Assembly: GCF_000317145.1 (NCBI RefSeq)
Contig: NC_019697.1
Location: 930,001-994,000 of the forward strand
Source of the DNA: Chamaesiphon minutus PCC 6605
GTDB lineage: Bacteria > Cyanobacteriota > Cyanobacteriia > Cyanobacteriales > Chamaesiphonaceae
Length of the DNA stretch: 64,000 nucleotides
Reading direction: 5' to 3'
Shown in pieces: positions 1 through 8,044 of this stretch (within the stretch, counting starts at the first letter, position 1; each line of letters begins with the position of its first letter). Both the position numbers and the translations under genes were made by a program. The notes under the pieces are model-generated. The model saw only the letters and a program-made list of their open reading frames with translations, was not told the DNA's origin and searched no databases.

Positions 1-255
1 AGCGGTTGCGACCTGAAACGAGAACGCCTCATTATGCTTAAACGCAGATCCTCCGTTGAGACCGAGGCACGGAATACCCATTACGGTGAACGAGACGGTC
101 AATACATCCCCTTCCTTTCCAGACGGAAAGTCCCCTGGTGCGCGGTATACTGCGTCAACAGAAGAGTCTGGAAAGGTAGCGGCGTAAAACCGTGCCGCAT
201 CCTCGGCACTCCCGTCATACCAAAGGCAAACCGTGTTCTTTGCTATCTTTTTCAT
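1..255 (-). CDS. PhnB-like VOC-fold protein, 3' end cut by window edge
   Basis: The minus strand is open from an ATG at 255 to the window edge (85 codons) and encodes the N-terminal half of a PhnB / 3-demethylubiquinone-9 3-methyltransferase-type protein. It begins MKKIAKNTVCLWYDGSAEDA, followed by the pattern FYAATFPDSSV and later GLNGG..FKHNEAFSFQV, all typical of this vicinal-oxygen-chelate subfamily. Most such proteins are uncharacterised despite the methyltransferase name. It lies 72 bp downstream of another VOC gene and appears to be the last visible member of the leftward ECF42 sigma-factor operon. The C-terminal half is outside the window, so completeness cannot be judged. The family call is firm and the biochemical role is unknown. 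Confidence 0.8.
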   Translation of the reverse strand, partial: MKKIAKNTVCLWYDGSAEDAARFYAATFPDSSVDAVYRAPGDFPSGKEGDVLTVSFTVMGIPCLGLNGGSAFKHNEAFSFQVATA

Positions 256-327
256 GTGTCTGCTCCATTGAGATTAGAATTTACGCCATCGCCGAACTGC
301 GTCAACCTGTTTGGCTAACTTGCACTC

Positions 328-714
328 TCACTCCGTCGCCTGGGGAGGCATATGCAGGCCGATCGTATTGCCTTCGGTATCGACAATTAAAGCCATAAAC
401 CCGTATTGACCGATCGACATTTTGGGTTTGAAGACTTGCCCGCCAGCAGCGACAACGCGACTCTCTTCATCAGCGACATCATTGCAATGGAAGTACGGGA
501 TCGTGCCAATTCCGCCCGATTTAACTCCTTCCATCTGTACCAATGCACCCGAACCACCGATGGCCTCCATCGACATCGGAAACGCCCACATTTCCATCCC
601 CGGACTTTCGAGCTTTTCTAGTTTCATCTGGAATACAGTCTCATAAAAACTTTTGGCACGTTCCATGTCCTGGACGTAGATCTCGCACCAAGTAATGGGA
701 TTCGATTTCATCAT
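328..714 (-). CDS. VOC family (glyoxalase/bleomycin-resistance fold) protein
   Basis: This 128-residue protein fits a single VOC domain of two beta-alpha-beta-beta-beta modules. The N-terminal module reads ITWCEIYVQDMERAKSFYE, the classic start of a glyoxalase-like domain. The C-terminal module ends in GFMALIVDTEGNTIGLH, where the strand pattern and a putative metal-site residue fall. VOC proteins bind a divalent metal and act on small molecules or sequester them; the substrate cannot be read here. The length matches the stand-alone family. It sits between a YciI gene (124 bp upstream) and a PhnB-like gene (72 bp downstream) on the same strand, so it probably belongs to the ECF42-associated group. 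The tandem methionines at the start leave a one-codon start ambiguity. Confidence 0.85.
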   Translation of the reverse strand: MMKSNPITWCEIYVQDMERAKSFYETVFQMKLEKLESPGMEMWAFPMSMEAIGGSGALVQMEGVKSGGIGTIPYFHCNDVADEESRVVAAGGQVFKPKMSIGQYGFMALIVDTEGNTIGLHMPPQATE

Positions 715-838
715 CTAGCTCCTGTTTGGTTTTGTAGTGGTGGTGTCCGTTTTACTGCAAACGGATGTTCTACTTAATAGTCGAATCTGGGTTCGATCGA
801 TCGACAATAACGGCACATTTTCCTAAAAAAGATCGCCA

Positions 839-1198
839 TCACTCATCTAATGGCAAGCTCGATAGTTCGACGATCGGACGAATTTCGATCGTGCTTTTAG
901 ATGCGGATGGCAGGCGTGCGGCGATCGCGATCGCGGCATCCAAATCGGTTGCGTCGATGAGAAAGTAGCCCCCCAATTGTTCGCGGGTTTCGGCAAATGG
1001 CCCATCCGTCACTAGTTTTTTGCCATCGCGTACCCGCACGCTCGTTGCTGTCGCCACAGAATGCAGCGGTGCAGCACCCAAAAATTGACCGTTAGCATCG
1101 AGTTCGTGCGTTAATTTCGTGGAATCTGCATAGCATTTTTCCAATTCGCTTTGAGTCCAGTCATTTTCGTCACTGTAAATGAGCAACATATATTTCAT
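839..1198 (-). CDS. YciI/DGPF-domain protein
   Basis: A 119-residue YCII-related protein. It starts MKYMLLIYSDE and carries the diagnostic DGPFAETREQLGGYFLIDA segment around residues 64-82. DGPF proteins have a ferredoxin-like fold with a conserved His/Asp pair, and their function is largely unknown. They are the hallmark neighbours of ECF42-type sigma factors, often as multiple copies in one operon. Here the gene is third in a leftward series behind the sigma gene and the DUF1579 gene, 36 bp from the latter. A purine-rich stretch (AGGAG) lies just upstream of the ATG at 1198. The family call rests on the motif and is firm; the physiological role is inferred only from context. Confidence 0.9.
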   Translation of the reverse strand: MKYMLLIYSDENDWTQSELEKCYADSTKLTHELDANGQFLGAAPLHSVATATSVRVRDGKKLVTDGPFAETREQLGGYFLIDATDLDAAIAIAARLPSASKSTIEIRPIVELSSLPLDE

Positions 1199-1234
1199 GT
1201 TTTTCTCCTGAATTTTGTTGATTAATTACAGCGA

Positions 1235-1711
1235 TTACTGTCGTCGATAATGCGCTGTCATAAAATGATTCCAGGTGCCATCATCCATTAAGATTTGCGA
1301 TTTCATCACCCGATGGTCGTCGCTGACAAACTCGATAATGTCTTGGTATTTTGCCATCGCCGTTTGACTAAAATTTAGCCCTTCCGTGTCTAAAGTTAGT
1401 ACCTTTTGAGCCGGATCGAGCGAGCCATTGTAGACCCATAAATGTGTCATCATCGAGCCGATAAATGTGCCCACAAAGCGATCGATCCGAGGATCGAATC
1501 CCAAGGTCATTATCGTCGTTCCCACACCGCCATCGGGCAGATCGCTCGTGCCTTCAGCAACGATCCAAACACCGCCGATCGAGCGCACGACTTCCGTCCC
1601 GGTGGCTTTGGAGGGTTCTGCATTTGGTTCCATGCTAAATTCAGTTTCGCTCGTCCATGTGCCGATAAATTTATCTAGCCATCGGTGTTGAATTTGAGGT
1701 TCTGCGTTCAT
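1235..1711 (-). CDS. DUF1579 family protein
   Basis: A 158-residue protein matching the DUF1579 pattern. An early L-x-x-FIGTWTSETEF segment is followed by a GxGTEVVRSIGGVWIVAEG strand pair, TLGFDPRIDRFVGTFI, and a late MTAHYRR ending. The fold is a predicted lipocalin-like beta barrel and no enzymatic function is established. DUF1579 genes commonly accompany YciI/DGPF and VOC genes downstream of ECF42 sigma factors, as here. It lies 100 bp after the sigma gene and 36 bp before the YciI gene, on the same strand. A GGAG-like site precedes the ATG at 1711. Nothing looks truncated. Confidence 0.85.
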   Translation of the reverse strand: MNAEPQIQHRWLDKFIGTWTSETEFSMEPNAEPSKATGTEVVRSIGGVWIVAEGTSDLPDGGVGTTIMTLGFDPRIDRFVGTFIGSMMTHLWVYNGSLDPAQKVLTLDTEGLNFSQTAMAKYQDIIEFVSDDHRVMKSQILMDDGTWNHFMTAHYRRQ

Positions 1712-1811
1712 TGTTTTACTCCTGAATGTGTTCGCGGAGCGACCTGCGATCGCCTTTCATTAAATAGTCGTTTGGCAAGACGCTCGATCGACAGATTCTC
1801 AAAAATTTCTG

Positions 1812-3056
1812 TTAATCCAACTCACCCAAACGTTTTAGCCAAAACCGCCGTTCTGGTTCCTGCTTCACCAGAGCCAAAGCCTGTTGATAGGATGCTTTAG
1901 CATCATCGATTCTTCCTAACCGCCGACACAGATCGGCGCGTGCGGCATGTGCCAGATGATATTCCGCCAAATCGCCGCGCGCTAAAATAGTATCGATCGC
2001 TTGCAAGCCGACTAAATAGCCATCGCGCATCGCCACCGCTACCGATCGATTCAATTCCACTACAGGCGAGCGATCCACTCGCATTAATACGTCATACAAA
2101 GCTACGATCTGCGCCCAATCAGTCGCCGCAGTACTCTGAGCCTCAGCATGTACCGCCGCGATCGCCGCTTGGAGCGTATACGAGCCAAACTGTGAAGATG
2201 ATAGCGATCGCTGGACTAATTCGATACCTTCGGCAATTAGTTCTCGATTCCAGCGCGATCGATCTTGGTCTTCTAGCAGAATAATGTCACCCGTCACCGA
2301 AGTCCGCTCCATACGCCGCGATTCTTGCAACAACATTAACGCCAGCAGTCCCATTACTTCAGCATCGGGTAATAATTCTAGTACCAACCGCCCCAGCCGG
2401 ATGGCTTCGGCAGCGAGATCGGCGCGAGTCAGCGAGGTTCCCGATGAGGCGGCGTAACCTTCATTAAATACTAAATAAATGACTTGCAGCACCGCCTCCA
2501 ATCGATCGGGTAGATCGGCGATTTCTGGTACCTGATAAGGAATGCGCGCCGTGCGGATCTTCGTCTTCGCCCGCACGAGCCGTTGCGCCAATGTCGTCGG
2601 CGCAATCAGGAAAGCACTAGCAATTTCTTCGGTGGTGAGTCCGCAAACTTCCCGCAATGTCAAGCCTACTTGGGCTTCTAGCGATAGAGCGGGATGACAG
2701 CAGGTAAAAATTAGGCGCAGGCGATCGTCTTCAACATCTTCTGCATCTTGCAAGTTCGGATCGTTGGTATCGATCGAGGGAGCGATTTCTGGCAAAAAAG
2801 CATCGAAACGGGTGCGGCGGCGGATGGTATCGATTGCCTTAAAGCGTCCTGCCGAAATCAGCCACGAGCGGGGATTGGTGGGGATTCCATCGCGCGGCCA
2901 TTGTGTCACCGCCGCACTAAAGGCTTCGTGCAATGCCTCTTCCGCAAGGTCGAAGTCACCGATCGATCGGATCGGGGTAGCGAAGACACGACGCGACTCA
3001 GTGCGGTAAATAGCGTCCACCCGCGAGCGAATTGGTTCGGCTGTTTGCTGATTCAT
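1812..3056 (-). CDS. ECF42-type RNA polymerase sigma factor with C-terminal extension
   Basis: A 414-residue extracytoplasmic-function sigma factor. Region 2 is near residues 15-80 and reads FDLAEEALHEAFSAAVTQWP and PRSWLISAGRFKAIDTIRRR. Region 4 is near residues 110-170 and includes LTLREVCGLTTEEIASAFL. The remaining ~230 residues form the helical TPR-like DUF6596 extension that defines the ECF42 group. This group has no anti-sigma partner; the extension is thought to control activity. Downstream on the same strand follow DUF1579, YciI/DGPF, VOC and PhnB-like genes, the classical ECF42 context. The inducing signal is unknown. The sequence looks intact and full length. Confidence 0.93.
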   Translation of the reverse strand: MNQQTAEPIRSRVDAIYRTESRRVFATPIRSIGDFDLAEEALHEAFSAAVTQWPRDGIPTNPRSWLISAGRFKAIDTIRRRTRFDAFLPEIAPSIDTNDPNLQDAEDVEDDRLRLIFTCCHPALSLEAQVGLTLREVCGLTTEEIASAFLIAPTTLAQRLVRAKTKIRTARIPYQVPEIADLPDRLEAVLQVIYLVFNEGYAASSGTSLTRADLAAEAIRLGRLVLELLPDAEVMGLLALMLLQESRRMERTSVTGDIILLEDQDRSRWNRELIAEGIELVQRSLSSSQFGSYTLQAAIAAVHAEAQSTAATDWAQIVALYDVLMRVDRSPVVELNRSVAVAMRDGYLVGLQAIDTILARGDLAEYHLAHAARADLCRRLGRIDDAKASYQQALALVKQEPERRFWLKRLGELD

Positions 3057-3186
3057 CAGTCTCGTTGGCGGATACTACTACTGGAGGAGATCGCGCTTGT
3101 AATTGGGCGATCGAACAAATTACAGTACTATAGTATCATAAGCATTAGACATGTCAAACTTATAGAGCCACAAAGGGCAATAACAG

Positions 3187-3858
3187 CTACCTCTGTTCCA
3201 GTACTTTTGTGATGTGGATATCGTCAGACTCGGCTTCCTGAATCATCGCCAACAGCATCGCCAACAGATCCTGACGTAAGGCTGGATTCGGTGGCATATA
3301 GCCAAACAGCTCGGCATCGCCGAACCCATCCGTAGCCAGCCGCACCAAATTGGCACGGACTGGATCGAGTCCACTGGCTAGTATTTTTTGTTGCCAAGCA
3401 TCGAATTTACCTTGCACCAGTTGCAATAGTTCTGGATTGCAAGTCGCCACTAAAACTAGGCTAGAAATCAGCTTCGTAGCTAGGGGTTTACCATTAAATG
3501 TTGCTTTGACATACGCTCTGAGCCATCGTCCTGGCGATTCAGGCGATCGATCGAGCGCGAGTTCGCGCTCGATATCGGCATCAAATTCATCCATCAGGGA
3601 TTGGACTACTCCCGCGATCAGTGCTTCTTTGGTCGCAAAATGGTACAGTAACCCACCTTTACTGACTTTTGCTTCCTTGGCAACTGCATCGAGCGTCAGC
3701 CGCTCGATGCCTTGGGTTTGAATGATGTGACTTGTGGCGTGCAACAGCCGATCGCGAGTCGCAGCGGCGGATAGAGATTTGCTAATTTTTCCTACCCCTT
3801 TGGGTGCGGGCGGGCGATCGGGAGCCATCGATTTGGGGGATTCGTTCACTAAAGACAA
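3187..3858 (-). CDS. TetR/AcrR family transcriptional regulator
   Basis: A TetR-type repressor of up to 223 residues. The N-terminal helix-turn-helix is near residues 45-80, with LTLDAVAKEAKVSKGGLLYHF followed by ATKEALI, the strongest TetR signature. The C-terminal ~130 residues form the ligand-binding and dimerisation part. It is transcribed away from a DevB-DevC-DevA exporter. The intergenic space holds two ACCGTC-N2-GACGGT palindromes overlapping the exporter promoter, so autoregulation and repression of the exporter are likely (inference). The start is uncertain: TTG at 3858, GTG at 3849 and ATG at 3828 are all in frame, and none has a clear ribosome site. The inducer is unknown. Confidence 0.9.
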   Translation of the reverse strand: MSLVNESPKSMAPDRPPAPKGVGKISKSLSAAATRDRLLHATSHIIQTQGIERLTLDAVAKEAKVSKGGLLYHFATKEALIAGVVQSLMDEFDADIERELALDRSPESPGRWLRAYVKATFNGKPLATKLISSLVLVATCNPELLQLVQGKFDAWQQKILASGLDPVRANLVRLATDGFGDAELFGYMPPNPALRQDLLAMLLAMIQEAESDDIHITKVLEQR

Positions 3859-3915
3859 TTGCGCCTGTCTGGAATCTCGGCTTATTCATCAACCATAACA
3901 TCTAGACGGACAGAC

Positions 3916-3944
3916 TTGACAGCATACCGTCTGGACGGTATAAA
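3916..3944 (+). promoter_or_regulatory. Sigma70-type promoter of the devBCA-like operon
   Basis: A consensus -35 box TTGACA (3916-3921) is followed after exactly 17 bp by TATAAA (3939-3944). The putative transcript would start near 3951, about 42 bp before the ATG of the membrane-fusion gene. The spacer and the -10 box are covered by the first operator palindrome and the expected start by the second. Confidence 0.75.
3924..3941. promoter_or_regulatory. Operator-like palindrome 1 (likely TetR site)
   Basis: ATACCGTCTGGACGGTAT: two 8-bp arms ATACCGTC/GACGGTAT around a 2-bp centre. It sits in the promoter spacer and touches the -10 box. Binding by the adjacent TetR protein is inferred from position and symmetry. 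Confidence 0.75.
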
Positions 3945-3951
3945 TAAATTA

Positions 3952-3969
3952 ATACCGTCCAGACGGTAC
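3952..3969. promoter_or_regulatory. Operator-like palindrome 2 (likely TetR site)
   Basis: ATACCGTCCAGACGGTAC repeats the first palindrome with a different centre (CA instead of TG) and one changed outer base. Centre-to-centre distance is 28 bp. It covers the expected transcription start region of the exporter operon. Confidence 0.75.
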
Positions 3970-3992
3970 AGTTATTATTTTATCGACTTGCT

Positions 3993-5387
3993 ATGAACAT
4001 TCAGTTCTTGTCGAAATCAGCTCATCGGCGGGTGCTGGTTTGGGCACTTGCCGCAGCCGCATTAACCGCTGGGATTGGTTATTATGGCATGTCTCAATTT
4101 AGTCAAGGCAGTCAAACGCCAGAAGCCAAACAGCCGACTACTTTAGCAGAACCGAAAGTAGTAGCGTTGGGACAGCTAGAACCCCAAACCGAAGTCACAA
4201 AAATCTCGGTGCCTGCGGCATTGAGTAACGATCGAGTGGCACGATTGCTAGTCAAACGCGGCGATCGCATTCAGGCAGGACAAACGATTGCGATCTTAGA
4301 TAGTCGCGATCGATTACAAAGCTTATTAGTAGAAGCAAGAACGCAAGTAGATTTAGCGCAAGCAGAATTAGCCCAAGTGAAATCGGGTGCCAAAACTGGA
4401 GAAATTAACTCCCAAACAGCCGAGATCGCGCGGATTCAAGCACAATTACTCGGTGAAGAAAGAGCGCAACGAGAGTCTTTAGCCAGATTAGCAGCACAGT
4501 TAGCGGGGGATAAATCCGCTCAGGAAGCCAATTTAGCTGGACTGGAAGCACAATTGGCTGGCGACATTCAAGTGCAATCGGCAACGGTAAAAAAATTAGC
4601 AGCCGAATCGAATAATGCCCGATCGGAATTACGGCGTTATAGACAATTGTATGCAGCAGGTGCGATTCCTCAATCGCAGTACGAGACTAAGCGATTGAGT
4701 GTCGATACGGCCATTCAACAATTAAATGAAGCGCAGGCTGGATTAGCCCGAACTAAAGCTACTGGCGATCGCAAAATTAGTGAAGCAAAAGCTAATTTAC
4801 AGCGAACGATCGCGACCGGAAGTAAGCAAATTAGTGAGGCCAAAATTGTCTTAGCCCGAATTCGATCGACAGGCGAGCGACAAGTAACTTCCGCGCAAGG
4901 AACGCTGAGTAAAATTGCCGAAGTTCGCCCAGTGGATGTAAAAACAGCACAGGCCAAAGTAAACCAGACGATCGCGCAAGCCAAGCGAGTCGAAACCGAA
5001 CTGGCGCAGGCGTATGTCCGATCGCCCATTACCGGACAAGTTCTCGATATTTTTGCCAAACCTGGAGAAGTAGTCAAAGATGATGGGATCGTAGATATCG
5101 GTCAAACCGATCGAATGCAGGTCGTCGCCGAAATCGACCAAGGGGACATCAAAAAAGTCCGGTTGGGGCAATCCGTGGAAATTACAGGCGAGGCGTTTGC
5201 AGGCGAACTGCGCGGTACGGTACGCGATATCGGGCTAGCAGTCAGTCGCCAAAGCACATTTGCCGATCGACCGGGCGAAAATCTCGATCGGCGAGTGGTC
5301 AAAGTCCGGATCGGCATCGAGCCAGCGGACGGTCAAAAGGTTGCCGGATTGACCAACTTGCAAGTTCAAGTAGCAGTTCAACCATAA
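3993..5387 (+). CDS. devB: DevB-family membrane fusion protein of an ABC exporter
   Basis: A 464-residue HlyD/DevB-type periplasmic adaptor. One N-terminal membrane anchor lies at about residues 14-34 (VLVWALAAAALTAGIGYYG). Next comes a short lipoyl half-motif, then a long Ala/Gln/Glu/Lys-rich alpha-helical hairpin (about 110-335) with internal repeats such as LARLAAQLAGD/LAGLEAQLAGD. The second lipoyl half contains YVRSPITGQVLDIFAKPGE, followed by a beta-barrel C-terminus. DevB links the inner-membrane transporter DevAC to an outer-membrane TolC-like protein; the best-known DevBCA exports heterocyst glycolipids, and many paralogs export other compounds. It is the first gene of a three-gene operon, under the TetR-type operators just upstream. 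The substrate is unknown. Confidence 0.92.
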   Translation: MNIQFLSKSAHRRVLVWALAAAALTAGIGYYGMSQFSQGSQTPEAKQPTTLAEPKVVALGQLEPQTEVTKISVPAALSNDRVARLLVKRGDRIQAGQTIAILDSRDRLQSLLVEARTQVDLAQAELAQVKSGAKTGEINSQTAEIARIQAQLLGEERAQRESLARLAAQLAGDKSAQEANLAGLEAQLAGDIQVQSATVKKLAAESNNARSELRRYRQLYAAGAIPQSQYETKRLSVDTAIQQLNEAQAGLARTKATGDRKISEAKANLQRTIATGSKQISEAKIVLARIRSTGERQVTSAQGTLSKIAEVRPVDVKTAQAKVNQTIAQAKRVETELAQAYVRSPITGQVLDIFAKPGEVVKDDGIVDIGQTDRMQVVAEIDQGDIKKVRLGQSVEITGEAFAGELRGTVRDIGLAVSRQSTFADRPGENLDRRVVKVRIGIEPADGQKVAGLTNLQVQVAVQP

Positions 5388-5413
5388 TCCCCAATTTTGT
5401 CGGACGAATAACG

Positions 5414-6580
5414 ATGTTTCGCAAATTTTTTCGGAGAACACCGCTGGCATGGCTACAGCTCAAACGAGAACCAGTCCGCCTTGCAGTTGCCCTGGCGGGA
5501 ATTGCCTTTGCTGATATTTTAATCTTCTTTCAATTAGGTCTAGCCGAAGGACTGTTTGATTCGGTGACCAAGCCCTATAGTGCGCTGCAAGGAGATTTAT
5601 TTTTGATTAATCCCTTGTTTGAGAGCATGGCTGTGGTTAGAAGTTTTCCTCGGCGGCGGCTGTATCAGGCGGCGGGAGCTGGAGAGGTGCGATCGATTAA
5701 CTACATGTATATCGACCAAGGTAGATGGCGCAATCCACAAACGTTGAAGAATCAATCGACGATGGTGTTTGCCATCAATCCCAACAATTCGGCGATCGTT
5801 TTGCCAGAGGTGAAAGCGCACGTAGGGCAACTCAAGTTATTGAACCGAATCCTCTACGATCGCACCGGAAGTGCAGAATTATTTGGTAATATTCTCGAAC
5901 CTTTGCAACAATCTGGTTCCGTACCGATCCAGTTCAACAACATCCAAACGCAAGTAACTGGCACGTTTGTCATGGGTGCTTCATTTTCTGCCAATGGCAA
6001 TATAATTACCAGCCATTCTACTTTTCTGCGGCTATTCCCAGAGCGCAGAGCCGACCAAATCGACGTGGGTATTATTACTCTCAAACCTGGCACGAATATC
6101 GAGCGAGTTCAATCGGCAATTCGATCGCAAATTCAAGATGTTTTAGTTCTCACTCATGCAGAATTCGTCGAGCATGAGAAAAAATATTGGCAAGTAAATA
6201 GTCCGATCGGATTTTTGTTTGGGTTTGGTGCAGTCATTGGTTTTATTGTCGGCATTGTAATTGTTTACCAAATTCTCTATTCCGATGTTTCCGACCACCT
6301 ACCAGAATACGCTACTCTCAAAGCAATGGGATATGGCGATGGCTACCTCACGAGCATTCTCATTCAAGAGTCATTAATTATGGCAATTTTAGGATTTATT
6401 CCGGGGTTTGTTGTAGCACTAGGACTATATTCGATCGCTACTTCGGTCACATTTATTCCCATTCTTATGAGTGTCAACCGAGCATTTTTGGTACTGGGTT
6501 TAACGATTGTCATGTGCGTTGCTTCTGGAGGAATTGCCATGCGAAAACTGCAAGAAGCCGATCCTGCCGATATTTTCTAA
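5414..6580 (+). CDS. devC: DevC-family ABC exporter permease
   Basis: A 388-residue FtsX/MacB-like permease of the DevC family. It starts RRTPLAWLQLKREPVRLAVALAG with a first membrane helix at about 25-45. A large periplasmic domain (about 60-270) follows, and three C-terminal membrane helices lie near 275-300, 325-350 and 355-378. The segment DHLPEYATLKAMGYGDGYL is highly typical of DevC. It forms the membrane part of a tripartite exporter with the DevB-like protein 26 bp upstream and the DevA-like ATPase 6 bp downstream. The tight spacing indicates one transcript. Nothing looks truncated, and the start ATG follows a GGACG-type region. Confidence 0.92.
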   Translation: MFRKFFRRTPLAWLQLKREPVRLAVALAGIAFADILIFFQLGLAEGLFDSVTKPYSALQGDLFLINPLFESMAVVRSFPRRRLYQAAGAGEVRSINYMYIDQGRWRNPQTLKNQSTMVFAINPNNSAIVLPEVKAHVGQLKLLNRILYDRTGSAELFGNILEPLQQSGSVPIQFNNIQTQVTGTFVMGASFSANGNIITSHSTFLRLFPERRADQIDVGIITLKPGTNIERVQSAIRSQIQDVLVLTHAEFVEHEKKYWQVNSPIGFLFGFGAVIGFIVGIVIVYQILYSDVSDHLPEYATLKAMGYGDGYLTSILIQESLIMAILGFIPGFVVALGLYSIATSVTFIPILMSVNRAFLVLGLTIVMCVASGGIAMRKLQEADPADIF

Positions 6581-6586
6581 CCTGCC

Positions 6587-7315
6587 GTGCCTATACCTAT
6601 GCAAGATCTAGCCACTAATAATTTAACTAAACCAGTAATTTCCGCACGCAATCTCAACCATTATTTTGGTGAGGGCAATCTCAAAAAACAGGCATTATTT
6701 GATATCAATTTAGATATTTATGCAGGTGAAATTGTCATTATGACTGGGCCATCTGGCTCTGGAAAAACTACTTTGCTGACATTAATGGGCGGTTTGCGAT
6801 CGGCACAAGCAGGTAGCCTGAAGATTCTCGATCGAGAGCTGCGCGATGCCAGCAAGCAAGAATTAACCAAACTGCGAGGTAATATCGGCTATATTTTTCA
6901 GGCACACAATCTCCTTACCTTTTTGACTGCCAAACAAAATGTGCGGATGTCGCTGGAATTACACGATCGCTTTTTGGAGCGAGACTTAGATGCTATGGCT
7001 ACTGAAATCTTGACAACTGTAGGTTTAGAACAACGTGCCGATTATTATGCCGATAGTTTATCTGGCGGCCAAAAACAACGAGTCGCGATCGCGCGTGCGC
7101 TGGTGAGCCATCCCAAAATTGTGCTAGCCGACGAACCGACTGCCGCATTAGATAAAAAATCGGGTCGCGACGCGGTAGAACTGATGCAAAAACTCGCTAA
7201 AGAACAAGATTGCACGATCTTGTTAGTTACCCACGACAATCGCATTTTGGATATTGCCGATCGAATTGTTTATATGGAAGATGGCCGTTTGATGGATCGT
7301 CCTGAAACAAACTAA
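6587..7315 (+). CDS. devA: DevA-family ABC exporter ATP-binding protein
   Basis: A 242-residue ATPase. Walker A reads GPSGSGKTT (about residues 55-63), the signature LSGGQKQRVAIARAL and Walker B VLADEPTAALD follow in order, and the H-loop is in LLVTHDNRI. The N-terminus (SARNLNHYFGEGNLKKQALFD) is typical of the DevA family. The GTG at 6587 begins MPIPMQD; an ATG at 6599 is an alternative start four codons later. The gene starts six bases after devC and completes the DevBCA-type tripartite exporter. All catalytic motifs are intact, so the pump should be functional if an outer-membrane TolC-like channel exists elsewhere in the genome. Confidence 0.93.
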   Translation: MPIPMQDLATNNLTKPVISARNLNHYFGEGNLKKQALFDINLDIYAGEIVIMTGPSGSGKTTLLTLMGGLRSAQAGSLKILDRELRDASKQELTKLRGNIGYIFQAHNLLTFLTAKQNVRMSLELHDRFLERDLDAMATEILTTVGLEQRADYYADSLSGGQKQRVAIARALVSHPKIVLADEPTAALDKKSGRDAVELMQKLAKEQDCTILLVTHDNRILDIADRIVYMEDGRLMDRPETN

Positions 7316-7452
7316 TTTCGATCGGGCTTGACAAATCTACCTAAACCGATTCTCCCGTGAGGAGGCTACCGCCAACGATTCTCGACGAGCGTTGTTATGC
7401 GGCATTTTTACGGCGATCGCTACAACTTCATTCAAGTTTGAATTATCCTCAA

Positions 7453-7944
7453 CTACTCTTCAAACGAAATTAAAAGCTTACGCAGCAGTAGAGCGAGCAT
7501 TTCCCGCTCCGATGTCTCCAAAGCCCGAAGCATATGATGTGCATTGGCAACATGAGCTGCAACCGCTCGATCGATTAGACTCAGCCCTTCATTTGTCATC
7601 AGAATCAATGTTCCACGGCGATCGTTGGGATCGGGAATCCGCTTTACCCATTCAGCTCGTTCTAGTCGATCGATCCGATGTGTCATGGTGCCAGATGACA
7701 CCATCATCGCGTTAAACAGATCGGTAGGGGAAAGCTGGTAAGGATGCCCAGAGCGGCGCAGGGTCGCCAGTACATCAAATTCGCCCAGATTCAGCTCGAA
7801 TTCGGCAACCGTTGCCTGTACGGAACGCTCTAGGTGCTTGGATAGCCGTGCCATCCGCCCAATTACGCCCATTGGTGAGGCATCTAGATCGGGACGTTCG
7901 CGCTGCCATTGAGCCAAAATCGCATCGACTGGATCGGCATTCAT
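7453..7944 (-). CDS. MarR family transcriptional regulator
   Basis: A 163-residue winged-helix regulator. The HTH region is near residues 70-95 (LSPTDLFNAMMVSSGTMTHRID). The wing reads WVKRIPDPNDRRGTLILMT, the strongly conserved MarR D-x-R-D/N-x-R-G segment. Flanking helices mediate dimerisation. The gene diverges from a DMT-family transporter, and three related TATCTTGATATCAAGATA-type sequences fill the space between, so it probably represses the transporter and itself (inference). MarR proteins usually respond to small aromatic or toxic ligands; the ligand here is unknown. Confidence 0.9.
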   Translation of the reverse strand: MNADPVDAILAQWQRERPDLDASPMGVIGRMARLSKHLERSVQATVAEFELNLGEFDVLATLRRSGHPYQLSPTDLFNAMMVSSGTMTHRIDRLERAEWVKRIPDPNDRRGTLILMTNEGLSLIDRAVAAHVANAHHMLRALETSEREMLALLLRKLLISFEE

Positions 7945-7979
7945 TAAAATACTACTTACCTCAGAACTTTAACGCCAAC

Positions 7980-8038
7980 TATCTTAACATCAAGATAAAC
8001 GTTAGAATCTTGATATCGAGTATCTTGATATCAAGATA
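7980..8038. promoter_or_regulatory. Three MarR-type operator-like palindromes
   Basis: 8021-8038 is the perfect 18-bp palindrome TATCTTGATATCAAGATA. 7980-7997 (TATCTTAACATCAAGATA) is a close variant. 8006-8023 keeps one arm (ATCTTGATATC) and overlaps the perfect copy. The cluster fills the space between the divergent MarR and transporter genes; the perfect copy ends 6 bp before the transporter ATG, so a bound repressor would block transcription or early elongation. Confidence 0.7.
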
Positions 8039-8044
8039 AAATCT

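Noticed and set aside
34-318. 94-residue plus-strand reading frame at the left edge
   Set aside because: It is antisense to a clear PhnB-like gene on the minus strand (1-255) and has no family-like features.
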